The notes below the pieces were generated by a model that did no database searches, was not told where the DNA came from, and saw nothing but the letters and a program-made list of their open reading frames with translations. A stretch of DNA of 64,000 bases from contig NZ_CP165728.1 in assembly GCF_041200175.1 (NCBI RefSeq), positions 124,001-188,000 on the forward strand, written 5' to 3'. Shown in pieces: positions 1-8,630 of the stretch (positions within the stretch are counted from its first letter, which is position 1; the number at the start of each line of letters is the position of its first letter). The DNA is from Streptomyces sp. R33 (GTDB lineage Bacteria > Actinomycetota > Actinomycetes > Streptomycetales > Streptomycetaceae). The position numbers and the translations under genes are program-made.

Positions 1-844
1 CGGCGCCCCCGTCTGGAACACCCAGGTGTACGTGCTGGACGAGGCGCTGCGCCCGGTCGCGCCGGGCGTCACCGGCGAGCTGTACCTGGCCGGCACCGGG
101 CTCGCCCGCGGCTACCTGGGACAGACGGAGCTGACCGCGAACCGGTTCGTCGCCTGCCCCTTCGGCGAGCCCGGAACCCGGATGTACCGCACCGGCGACG
201 TCGTGCGGTGGAACCAGGACGGCCAGGTCGAGTACATCGGCCGGTCCGACTTCCAGGTCAAGCTCCGCGGCTTCCGCATCGAGCTCGGCGAGATCGAGAC
301 GGCGCTGGCCAAGCACCCGGACGTCGACGGCGCGGTGGCCCTGGTCCGCGAGGACCGCCCCGGCGACCAGCGGCTCGTCGCGTACGTGGTGACGGGCAAG
401 GGCGAGGCCCAGCCGGACCTCACGGCCCTGACGGACCTGGCCCGGGAGAACCTGCCGGAGTACATGGTCCCCTCGGCGATCGTGCCGCTCGCGGCCTTCC
501 CCACCACGCCGAGCGGGAAGCTCGACCGCAAGGCGCTCCCCGCACCGGACCACACGGAAGCCGCGGTGACCGGACGGGGGCCCCGCAACCACAACGAGGA
601 AGTCCTCTGCCGGCTGTTCGCCGAACTGCTGGGTCTCGAGGAGATCGGCATCGACGCCGACTTCTTCGACCACGGCGGGCACTCGCTGCTCGCCACCCGG
701 CTGACCGGACGCATCCGCAACGAGCTCAAGGTCGACGTGAAGGTCACCACCGTCTTCCGCAGCCCGACCGTCGCCCAGCTGGCGGCCCGGCTCGAGAAGA
801 CGGGCACGTCGAACCGCCCCCAGCTTCGCCCGATGAACGTGTAG
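1..844 (+). CDS. NRPS subunit, 3' part: A (partial)-PCP
   Basis: This is the C-terminal part of a non-ribosomal peptide synthetase subunit; the rest lies left of the window and the frame is open from base 2. Visible in order are the end of an adenylation domain with A7 (MYRTGD, about residue 60 of the fragment), A8 (QVKLRGFRIELGEIE) and A10 with its catalytic lysine (PSGKLDR, about 170). A carrier domain follows with the phosphopantetheine serine in GGHSLLATRL (about 225). The substrate cannot be predicted because motifs A4-A5 are missing. The protein ends in a short tail RPQLRPMNV that resembles the tail of the next NRPS and may be a docking tail. The stop is 10 bases before the next ATG, so the two genes are probably one transcript. 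As carrier is the last domain, the chain passes to the next protein's C domain. Confidence 0.93.
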   Translation, partial: GAPVWNTQVYVLDEALRPVAPGVTGELYLAGTGLARGYLGQTELTANRFVACPFGEPGTRMYRTGDVVRWNQDGQVEYIGRSDFQVKLRGFRIELGEIETALAKHPDVDGAVALVREDRPGDQRLVAYVVTGKGEAQPDLTALTDLARENLPEYMVPSAIVPLAAFPTTPSGKLDRKALPAPDHTEAAVTGRGPRNHNEEVLCRLFAELLGLEEIGIDADFFDHGGHSLLATRLTGRIRNELKVDVKVTTVFRSPTVAQLAARLEKTGTSNRPQLRPMNV

Positions 845-854
845 GAGTACGTCG

Positions 855-3800
855 ATGATCCCGTTGTCCTTCGCACAGCGTCGGCTGTGGTTCCTCCACC
901 GTCTGGAAGGCCCGTCCGCGACCTACAACATCCCGTTCGTGCTGCGCCTGGACGGGCCGCTGGACACGGCGGCCCTGGCCGCGGCGGTGACGGACGTCGT
1001 CACCCGGCACGAGAGTCTGCGCACCCTGATCGCCGAGAACGCCGACGGCACCCCGGAGCAGCGGATCGTGCCCGCGCAGGAGGCCCCCCTCCAGTTCCGG
1101 GTGGTCGACGTGGCCGCGGACGCGGCGGAGGCGGCGGCCGCCGAGGCCGCGTGCGAAGGCTTCGACCTCGACACGGAACTCCCCCTGCGGACGACCGTGC
1201 TGCGGATCTCCCCGCAGGAGCACGTGGTGGTGTTCGTGATCCACCACATCGCCGCGGACGGGGCGTCGATGGCGCCCTTCATGCGGGACCTGCTGGCGGC
1301 CTACGACGCCCGCCTGCAGGGCGGTGCGCCGCAGTGGGCTCCTCTTCCGATCCAGTACAAGGACTACACGCTGTGGCAGCGCGAGGTCCTCGGCGACGAG
1401 GAGGACCCGGACAGCGTCGCCGCGGCGCAGCTGGACTACTGGCGCACCGAACTGGCCGGGGTCCCGCAGCCGGTCCAGCTCCCGCTGGACCGGCCGCGGC
1501 CGACGGCGGCCGACCACCGCGGCGGCCACGTCGACTTCGAGCTGGAACCGGAGCTCCTCGCCGGAGTCGCGAAGCTCGCAGGGGCGCACGGCGCCACCGC
1601 GCCCATGGTCGCCCAGACCGTGCTCGCGGTGCTCCTGCACCACCTCGGCGCCGGCAACGACCTGACCATCGGCAGCCCGATCGAGGGGCGCGCCGACGAA
1701 CAGCTCGACGACCTGATCGGCTTCTTCGCCAACACCTGGGTGCTGCGCGTCGACCTGTCGCAGAACCCCTCGTTCGGCGACCTGCTGGACCAGGTCCGCG
1801 ACCGGGCCCTCGCCGCGTACGACAACCAGGACGTGCCGTTCGAGCGCCTGGTGGAGCTGCTGAGCCCGGACCGCACCACCGCCTACCAGCCGCTGTTCCA
1901 GGTCATGCTGGCCTGGCAGTTCGAGTGGTCGCAGATCGAGATACCGGGTCTGCGCATCACGCCCGTTCCGGCGGGCACCGGCACCGCCAAGTTCGAGCTG
2001 TTCTTCAACATCGTCCCGGCCCCGGCCGGGGGCGCGTACGGGCGCCTGGAGTACGCGACCGAGCTGTTCGACCACGCCACGGCCCAGAGCCTCGTCGACC
2101 GCTACGTGCGCGTGCTGCGCCAGGTGGTCGCCGACTCCGGGACGCGGCTCGGCGGGGTGGACGTGCTCACCGACGCCGAACGCAACTGGCTGACCAAGCT
2201 GAACGAGACGACGGCAGCGGTGCGCGGCACGACGGTGCCCGAGCTCGTCGCCGCCCAGGCGGCGCAGACGCCGGACGCGACCGCGGTGGTGTCCGGAGCG
2301 ACCACGCTGTCGTACCGGGACCTCGACGCCCGCGCCAACCGGCTGGCCGCGGTCCTGCGGGACCGCGGTGTCGGGCCGGACGTCCTGGTCGCCGTGGCAC
2401 TGCCGCGGACCGCGGACCTGGTGGTCGCGCTCCTCGCCGTGCTCAAGGCCGGCGGCGCCTACCTGCCGATCGACCCCAACTACCCCGCCGCGCGGATCGA
2501 CCTGCTGCTCGACACGGCCGACCCCGCCCTGGTGCTGACCGACTACCAGACGGCGCCGACCGTGTCCAAGTGCCGCCAGCCGGTGCTCCACCTCAACGAC
2601 CTGAGCCTCGAGGGCCGGGCCGTGGAGGCCCCGGACGTCCGTATCGGGCCGGACAACCTGGCCTACGTGATGTTCACGTCCGGGTCGACCGGCACGCCCA
2701 AGGGCGTCGCCATCACCCACGGCAGCGTCGTCAACGGTGTGCAGGACCTGCGCCGGACCGTGCAGGTCGAGGCGGGCTCCCGGATGCTCGCCGCGACCTC
2801 GGTGAACTTCGACGTCTCCGTGTTCGAGATCTTCACCGCGCTGACCGCCGGTGCGAGCGTCGAGGTCGTCCGCGACGTACTCGAACTCGGCGAGCGCGGC
2901 AGCTGGTCCGGCACCACCATCAGCGCCGTGCCCGCGGTGTTCTCCGCGCTGCTCGACCAGATCACCGACGCCCCCGGCGGCCTCGAACTCGACGTGGACA
3001 CCGTCGTCTTCGCCGGCGAGGCCCTCTCGGCCGACCTGGTCCGCAAGGTGCGCCGGGCCCTGCCCGGCGTCCGGGTCGTCAACGCCTACGGCCAGACGGA
3101 AAGCTTCTACGCCGCCACGCACACGCTCCCGCAGGAGTCGGACGAGACCGGTGCGGTACCGGTCGGAGCACCCCTGGCCAACATGCACACCTACGTGCTC
3201 GGGCCGGAGCTCACCCCGGTCGCGCCCGGTGTGATCGGCGAACTGTACGTCGGCGGTCTGATCGCCCGCGGCTACCACGGCAACGGCGCCATCACCGCCG
3301 AGCGGTTCGTCGCATCCCCCTTCGGTCCCGCCGGCGCACGCATGTACCGCACCGGTGACCTGGCCCAGTGGGACGAGAACGGCCGGCTGAAGTACGCGGG
3401 CCGCGCCGACAACCAGGTGAAGGTCAACGGCATCCGTGTCGAGCCGACCGAGATCGAGGCGGCCCTCGGCCGGCACCCCGCGGTCGGCCAGGCCGTGGTC
3501 ACCGTCCGCGAGGACCACACCGGCACCGCGCGGCTCGTCGGCTACGTGGCCCCGGCGGGCGCCGCCGACGGCGAAACCGCCCAGGACGCCGCTCTCTCCT
3601 CCGCGGACCTGCAGCGGTTCGTGGCCAAGAGGCTGCCGGACTACATGGTGCCCGCGCTGATCATGGTGCTGGACCGGCTGCCCCTGAACGCGAACGGAAA
3701 GCTGGACCGGGCCGCCCTGCCCGAGCCGGAGTTCGCCCGCACCGAGTTCCGGGCCCCGCGAAGCGAGGCCGAGCGGGTCCTGGCCGAGGTGTACGCGGAC

Positions 3801-6800
3801 GTGCTCGGCACCGAGCAGGTCGGCATCGACGACGACTTCTTCACCAGCGGCGGCGACAGCATCCGCTCGATCCAGGTCGTGGCGCGCGCCAAGACGCGCG
3901 GCGTCGTGGTCAGCACCCGGGAGATCTTCGAGCAGCGCACGGTCGCCCGCCTCGCGGAACTGGTCGAGGGCCGGAAGGGAGAGGAGCGGGTCGTCCTGGC
4001 CGAGCTGCCGGGCGGCGGCGTGGGCTGGGCCCCGCTGCCCCCGACGGGCGCGCACGTGCTGGGCCTCGGCGGCGGAACCGGCCGGTTCTGCATGTCCGCG
4101 CTGCTCACCCTGCCCGAGGACATCGACCGTACGGGCCTGGTCGCCACGCTCCAGGCCGTGCTGGACCGGCACGACGTGCTGCGCTCCCGCCTCGACCGGG
4201 CGGAGCCGGGCCTGCGCATGGAGCCCGCCGGCAGCGTGGACGCCGGCGCCCTGGTGCACGAGGTCCGCTACGCCGGCGCCGACGTGCAGGCCGAGCTGGA
4301 CGCGGCCGCGGACCGGCTCGACCCGGACGCGGGCGTCATGGCCCAGTTCGTGTGGCTCACCTCCGCCGACGAGGCGGACCGCCTGCTGATCGTGCTGCAC
4401 CACCTGGTCGTCGACGGCGTGTCCTGGCGCATCCTGGTGCCGGACCTGGCCGCCGCGTGGAAGCGGGTCCGCGAGGGCCTCGCCCCGGAAGCGGCCCCGG
4501 AGAGCACCTCGCTGCGCCGGTGGATGCACGCCCTGGCCGACGAGGCCGCCACCCCGGAGCGGGTGGCCGAACTGCCCCTGTGGCAGGAGATGCTCAGCGG
4601 CGACGAGCCCGTGCTCGGCGCCCGGGAGGTGGACCCGGCGCGCGATGTCACGGCCACCGTGGACACCGTACGCATCCAGGTGCCGGCCGACGTCACCGCG
4701 ACCCTGCTCGACACGGTGCCCGCGGTGTTCCGCAGCGGCGTCGACGACGGGCTGCTGACCGGCCTGGCGCTCGCGCTCGCGCAGTGGCGCCGGACCCGCG
4801 GAGTGTCCGGGGACTCGACGCTGGTCCGGCTCGAAGGCCACGGCCGCGAGGACCACCTCGTGCCCGGCGCCGACCTGTCCGGCACGATCGGCTGGTTCAC
4901 CGCGATGTACCCGGTGAAGCTGGACCTGACGGGCATCGACGTCGCGGACGCGTTCGCCGGCGGCCCCGCCGCCGGCCGGGCGGTCAAGGCCGTCAAGGAA
5001 CAGCTGCGCGCCGTGCCGGACAACGGCATGGGCTACGGCCTGCTGCGCCACCTCAACACGGAGACCGCCGCCGCGCTCGCCGGCCGGCGGGAGCCGCGGA
5101 TCGGCTTCAACTACCTCGGCCGGGCGTCCAGCGCGGACATCCCCGAGGAGCTGCGGGGCCTCGGCTGGGCGCCGGACACCACGCACCGGGACCTGATCGC
5201 CGCGCCCGACGCGGACATGCCGGTGCTGTCGGCGCTGGAGATCAACGCCGTGGCCGCCGGCGACGAGCTGACCGCCTACTTCGGCTTCCCGACCGGCGTG
5301 CTCACCCGCGACGAGGTCACCGAGCTGGCCGGCCTGTGGGTCGAGGCGCTGACCGCCCTGGCGCGGCACGCCGCGACCCCCGAGGCCGGCGGCCTGACCC
5401 CGAGCGACGCACCCCTGGTCGAGGTGGGCCAGCAGGAGATCGACACCTGGGAGGCGCAGTTCGGCAAGCTGTGCCGGATCTGGCCGACGACCCCGGTGCA
5501 GTCCGGGATGCTCTTCCACACGATGCTGGCCGGCGCCGAGTTCGACGCCTACCACATGCAGCTGGTGTTCCACCTGTCCGGCGACGTCGACCCGGAGCGG
5601 ATGCACCGGGCCGCACAGGCCCTGCTGGCGCGCCACCCCAGCCTCCGCGCGGCGTTCGTCAACCGGGCGGACGGCGACGTGGTGCAGGTCGTGCCGGAGA
5701 CGGTGTCGCTCCCGTGGCAACACCTCGACCTGACCGCCCTCGAAGAGGCGGAGCGGACCGAGCAGTTCGAGGCGTTCCTCGCCGAGGACCGGGGCGCCCA
5801 CTTCGACGTGGCCACCCCGCCGCTGATCCGCGTGGCGCTCGCCGTCCTCGAGCACGGCCGCGCCGAGCTCGTGATGACCGCCCACCACGTGCTCATCGAC
5901 GGCTGGTCCATGCCCCTGCTCATGCAGGACCTGCTGCTGCTCTACGCGTCCCACGGCGACCCGTCCGGGCTGCCCGCGACCCGGGACTTCGGCGAGTTCC
6001 TGTCCTGGCGCGCCCGCCAGGACCAGGAGGAGACCGCCCGGGTGTGGGCGGCCGAGCTGGAAGGCGTCGAGGAGCCGACGCTGCTCGCTCCCGGCTCCGA
6101 AGGCAAGGGCGAGGGTGTCGGCCAGGTCGACATAACGCTCCCCGAGGACGAGGCCCGCGCCCTGGGCCGGCGCGCCACCGAGCTGGGCGTCACCGTCAAC
6201 ACCCTGGTCCAGGGTGCCTGGGCGCTGCTGCTCGGCCAGCTCACCGGCCGCCAGGACGTGGTGCTCGGCGCCACCGTCTCCGGGCGCCCGCCCGAGGTGA
6301 CGGACGTCGACTCGATCGTCGGGATGTTCATCAACACCCTTCCCGTACGCGTCGAGTACGGGCCCGGCGACACCCTCGCCGAGGTCCTCACCCGGCTGCA
6401 GGGCCGGCAGGCACGTCTCCTGGACCACCACTACCACGGGCTCTCGGAGATCCAGCAGTCCGTCGGCCTGAAGTCCCTCTTCGACACGCTGGTCGTCTTC
6501 GAGTCGTACCCGGTCGACGAGGAGGCCATCGGCGCCGCCTCCGACGCCGCGGACGGGATCGCCTTCACGGGCCTGCGCGCGGCCACCGGCACCAACTACC
6601 CGCTCACCCTGATGGCGGCGCTCGACCCGCACCTCCACTTCATCCTCCAGTACACGCAGGGCGTCTTCGAGCAGGACGCCGTGGAGGTGATCGCGGCCCG
6701 CCTCGTGCGGATCCTGCGTCAGCTGGCGGCCCGCCCCGACCTGAAGGTCGCCGAGGTCGACATCCTGGATCCGGCCGAACGCGACCGGCTGCTCACCGGG

Positions 6801-8618
6801 TTCAACGACACGGCCGTCCCCACTCCGGACGTCACGGTCGGCGAGCTCGTCGAGGCACAGGTGGCGCGGACCCCGGACGAGGTCGCCGTGGTCGCCGAGG
6901 GCGAGTCGCTCACGTACCGCGAACTGGACGCCCGGGCCAACCGCCTGGCGCGCGAACTGGCCGGACGCGGGGTGGGCCCGGAGTCGGTGGTCGCGGTGTC
7001 GCTGCCGCGGTCGGCCGGCCTGGTGGTCGCGCTGCTCGCAGTCCTGAAGGCGGGCGGCGCGTACCTGCCGGTCGACCCCAAGTACCCCAGCCACCGCCTC
7101 GAGGCCATCCTCGGGGAGGCCCGGCCGCGCCTGGTCCTGACGGACTCCACGACGGTCGGGGTGCTCCCGGAGCACGACGCCCCGGACGTCTTCCTCGACA
7201 GGCTCGACCTGTCCGGAGACGGCACCGGCCTCGGTCTGCCGCTCCACGCGGACCAGCTGGCGTACGTCATGTACACCTCCGGCTCCACGGGCAAGCCCAA
7301 GGGCGTCGCCATCACCCACGCCAACGTGGTCAACGGTGTGCTGCGGCTCGCCTCCCGCGTGGGCATGGAGCCGGGCAAGCGGCTCCTCGCGGGCACCTCG
7401 GTCAACTTCGACGTCTCGGCGTTCGAGATCTTCACGACCCTCGCCTGCGGCGGCGTCGTCGAAGTGGTCCGGGACGTCCTGGTCCTGGGCGAGCGGGAGG
7501 GCTGGAGCGGCAGCGTCATCTCCACCGTGCCGTCCGCCTTCGCCGAACTCGTCGACGAGATCTCCGGCCGCACCAGGGTGGAGACGGTCGTCTTCGCCGG
7601 CGAGGCCCTGCCCTCGTCGCTCGTCGAGAAGACGCGGAAGGCCTTCCCCGGCGTACGGGTCGTCAACGCCTACGGGCAGAGCGAGTCGTTCTACGCGACC
7701 ACCTTCGCCGTCCACGGCGACATGCAGGCAGGGACGGGCAGCACGCCCGTCGGCACCCCGCTCGGCAACATGCGGGCCTACGTCCTCGGACCCGGCCTGA
7801 CGCCGCTGCCGCCCGGCGCGGTCGGCGAGCTGTACGTCGGCGGCAGCGTGGGCCGCGGTTACCACGGCCGCGCCGAACTGACCGCCGAGCGCTTCGTCGC
7901 CGACCCGTTCGGCCCGTCCGGCGCCCGCATGTACCGCACCGGTGACCTGGCCCGCTGGAACGCCGACGGCGCCCTGGAGTACGCGGGCCGCGGAGACGCG
8001 CAGGTCAAGGTGCGCGGCTTCCGCGTCGAGCCCGGCGAGGTCGAGGCCGCGGTCACGGCGCACCCCGGGGTCGCGCAGGCCGTCGTCATCGCCTGCGAGG
8101 GGCGCGCCGGCAGCTCGAGCAAGCAGCTGGTCGCGTACGTCGTGCCCGTCGTCACCGGCGAGGACACGAAGGCCGGTGACGGCTCCGGCCCGTCGAGGAA
8201 GGAGCTGCACGGCTTCGTCTCGGAGCGGCTGCCGGACTTCATGGTGCCGGCCGCCTTCATGTTCCTCGACCGGCTGCCGCTCGCCCCGAACGGAAAGCTG
8301 GACCGCGCCGCGCTGCCGGAGCCGGAGTACAACGGCGCCGCCTACAGGGCGCCTCGAACCCCGCGCGAGGAGACTCTGGCCAAGCTGTTCGCCGAGGTGC
8401 TCGGCGTGGAGCGGATCGGCATCGACGACGGCTTCTTCGAGCTCGGCGGGCACTCGCTGCTCGCAACTCGCCTGATCAGCCGGGCACGCGCCGAGATGGG
8501 GATCGAGATTCCGATCCGGAAGATCTTCGACCTGCCGACGGTGGCCGCGCTCGCCGCCTGGTCGCAGGAGTCGGCCGCTCCCCGTCGCCCCAGCCTGCGC
8601 CAGATGATCGTCAAGTAA
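855..8618 (+). CDS. Bimodular NRPS, C-A-PCP-E-C-A-PCP
   Basis: This 2,587-residue NRPS adds two residues and epimerises the first. The first C domain has HHIAADG near residue 130. A1 is followed by a carrier of the GGDS type usual before epimerases (about 1000). The E domain has HHLVVDG near 1181. The second C domain has HHVLIDG near 1676 and the PVQSGMLFHT start typical of C domains that accept a D-residue. A2 (YTSGSTGKPKG near 2138) and a GGHS carrier (about 2531) follow. By eye the ten-residue specificity codes are DVFAVAAYAK for A1 and DVFTVAAYAK for A2. They are almost identical, so both modules likely load the same amino acid. From memory, DVFxVAAYAK-type codes are linked to piperazic acid in kutzneride- and azinothricin-type NRPSs; capreomycidine-like codes are the nearest alternative. 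The ATG at 855 has GGAG upstream. The C-terminal tail RPSLRQMIVK matches the upstream subunit's tail in style. Confidence 0.95.
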   Translation: MIPLSFAQRRLWFLHRLEGPSATYNIPFVLRLDGPLDTAALAAAVTDVVTRHESLRTLIAENADGTPEQRIVPAQEAPLQFRVVDVAADAAEAAAAEAACEGFDLDTELPLRTTVLRISPQEHVVVFVIHHIAADGASMAPFMRDLLAAYDARLQGGAPQWAPLPIQYKDYTLWQREVLGDEEDPDSVAAAQLDYWRTELAGVPQPVQLPLDRPRPTAADHRGGHVDFELEPELLAGVAKLAGAHGATAPMVAQTVLAVLLHHLGAGNDLTIGSPIEGRADEQLDDLIGFFANTWVLRVDLSQNPSFGDLLDQVRDRALAAYDNQDVPFERLVELLSPDRTTAYQPLFQVMLAWQFEWSQIEIPGLRITPVPAGTGTAKFELFFNIVPAPAGGAYGRLEYATELFDHATAQSLVDRYVRVLRQVVADSGTRLGGVDVLTDAERNWLTKLNETTAAVRGTTVPELVAAQAAQTPDATAVVSGATTLSYRDLDARANRLAAVLRDRGVGPDVLVAVALPRTADLVVALLAVLKAGGAYLPIDPNYPAARIDLLLDTADPALVLTDYQTAPTVSKCRQPVLHLNDLSLEGRAVEAPDVRIGPDNLAYVMFTSGSTGTPKGVAITHGSVVNGVQDLRRTVQVEAGSRMLAATSVNFDVSVFEIFTALTAGASVEVVRDVLELGERGSWSGTTISAVPAVFSALLDQITDAPGGLELDVDTVVFAGEALSADLVRKVRRALPGVRVVNAYGQTESFYAATHTLPQESDETGAVPVGAPLANMHTYVLGPELTPVAPGVIGELYVGGLIARGYHGNGAITAERFVASPFGPAGARMYRTGDLAQWDENGRLKYAGRADNQVKVNGIRVEPTEIEAALGRHPAVGQAVVTVREDHTGTARLVGYVAPAGAADGETAQDAALSSADLQRFVAKRLPDYMVPALIMVLDRLPLNANGKLDRAALPEPEFARTEFRAPRSEAERVLAEVYADVLGTEQVGIDDDFFTSGGDSIRSIQVVARAKTRGVVVSTREIFEQRTVARLAELVEGRKGEERVVLAELPGGGVGWAPLPPTGAHVLGLGGGTGRFCMSALLTLPEDIDRTGLVATLQAVLDRHDVLRSRLDRAEPGLRMEPAGSVDAGALVHEVRYAGADVQAELDAAADRLDPDAGVMAQFVWLTSADEADRLLIVLHHLVVDGVSWRILVPDLAAAWKRVREGLAPEAAPESTSLRRWMHALADEAATPERVAELPLWQEMLSGDEPVLGAREVDPARDVTATVDTVRIQVPADVTATLLDTVPAVFRSGVDDGLLTGLALALAQWRRTRGVSGDSTLVRLEGHGREDHLVPGADLSGTIGWFTAMYPVKLDLTGIDVADAFAGGPAAGRAVKAVKEQLRAVPDNGMGYGLLRHLNTETAAALAGRREPRIGFNYLGRASSADIPEELRGLGWAPDTTHRDLIAAPDADMPVLSALEINAVAAGDELTAYFGFPTGVLTRDEVTELAGLWVEALTALARHAATPEAGGLTPSDAPLVEVGQQEIDTWEAQFGKLCRIWPTTPVQSGMLFHTMLAGAEFDAYHMQLVFHLSGDVDPERMHRAAQALLARHPSLRAAFVNRADGDVVQVVPETVSLPWQHLDLTALEEAERTEQFEAFLAEDRGAHFDVATPPLIRVALAVLEHGRAELVMTAHHVLIDGWSMPLLMQDLLLLYASHGDPSGLPATRDFGEFLSWRARQDQEETARVWAAELEGVEEPTLLAPGSEGKGEGVGQVDITLPEDEARALGRRATELGVTVNTLVQGAWALLLGQLTGRQDVVLGATVSGRPPEVTDVDSIVGMFINTLPVRVEYGPGDTLAEVLTRLQGRQARLLDHHYHGLSEIQQSVGLKSLFDTLVVFESYPVDEEAIGAASDAADGIAFTGLRAATGTNYPLTLMAALDPHLHFILQYTQGVFEQDAVEVIAARLVRILRQLAARPDLKVAEVDILDPAERDRLLTGFNDTAVPTPDVTVGELVEAQVARTPDEVAVVAEGESLTYRELDARANRLARELAGRGVGPESVVAVSLPRSAGLVVALLAVLKAGGAYLPVDPKYPSHRLEAILGEARPRLVLTDSTTVGVLPEHDAPDVFLDRLDLSGDGTGLGLPLHADQLAYVMYTSGSTGKPKGVAITHANVVNGVLRLASRVGMEPGKRLLAGTSVNFDVSAFEIFTTLACGGVVEVVRDVLVLGEREGWSGSVISTVPSAFAELVDEISGRTRVETVVFAGEALPSSLVEKTRKAFPGVRVVNAYGQSESFYATTFAVHGDMQAGTGSTPVGTPLGNMRAYVLGPGLTPLPPGAVGELYVGGSVGRGYHGRAELTAERFVADPFGPSGARMYRTGDLARWNADGALEYAGRGDAQVKVRGFRVEPGEVEAAVTAHPGVAQAVVIACEGRAGSSSKQLVAYVVPVVTGEDTKAGDGSGPSRKELHGFVSERLPDFMVPAAFMFLDRLPLAPNGKLDRAALPEPEYNGAAYRAPRTPREETLAKLFAEVLGVERIGIDDGFFELGGHSLLATRLISRARAEMGIEIPIRKIFDLPTVAALAAWSQESAAPRRPSLRQMIVK

Positions 8619-8630
8619 GGATGTGAAGTA

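Noticed and set aside
744..8453. Very long open frames on the opposite strand of the NRPS and PKS genes (also 15426-20483, 26470-31965, 32818-38508 and 38478-45368)
   Set aside because: They mirror real genes in high-GC DNA, where stop codons are rare in some antisense frames. Their translations are low-complexity Arg/Gly/Asp/Val sequence with no domains, while the sense frames carry complete enzyme motifs.
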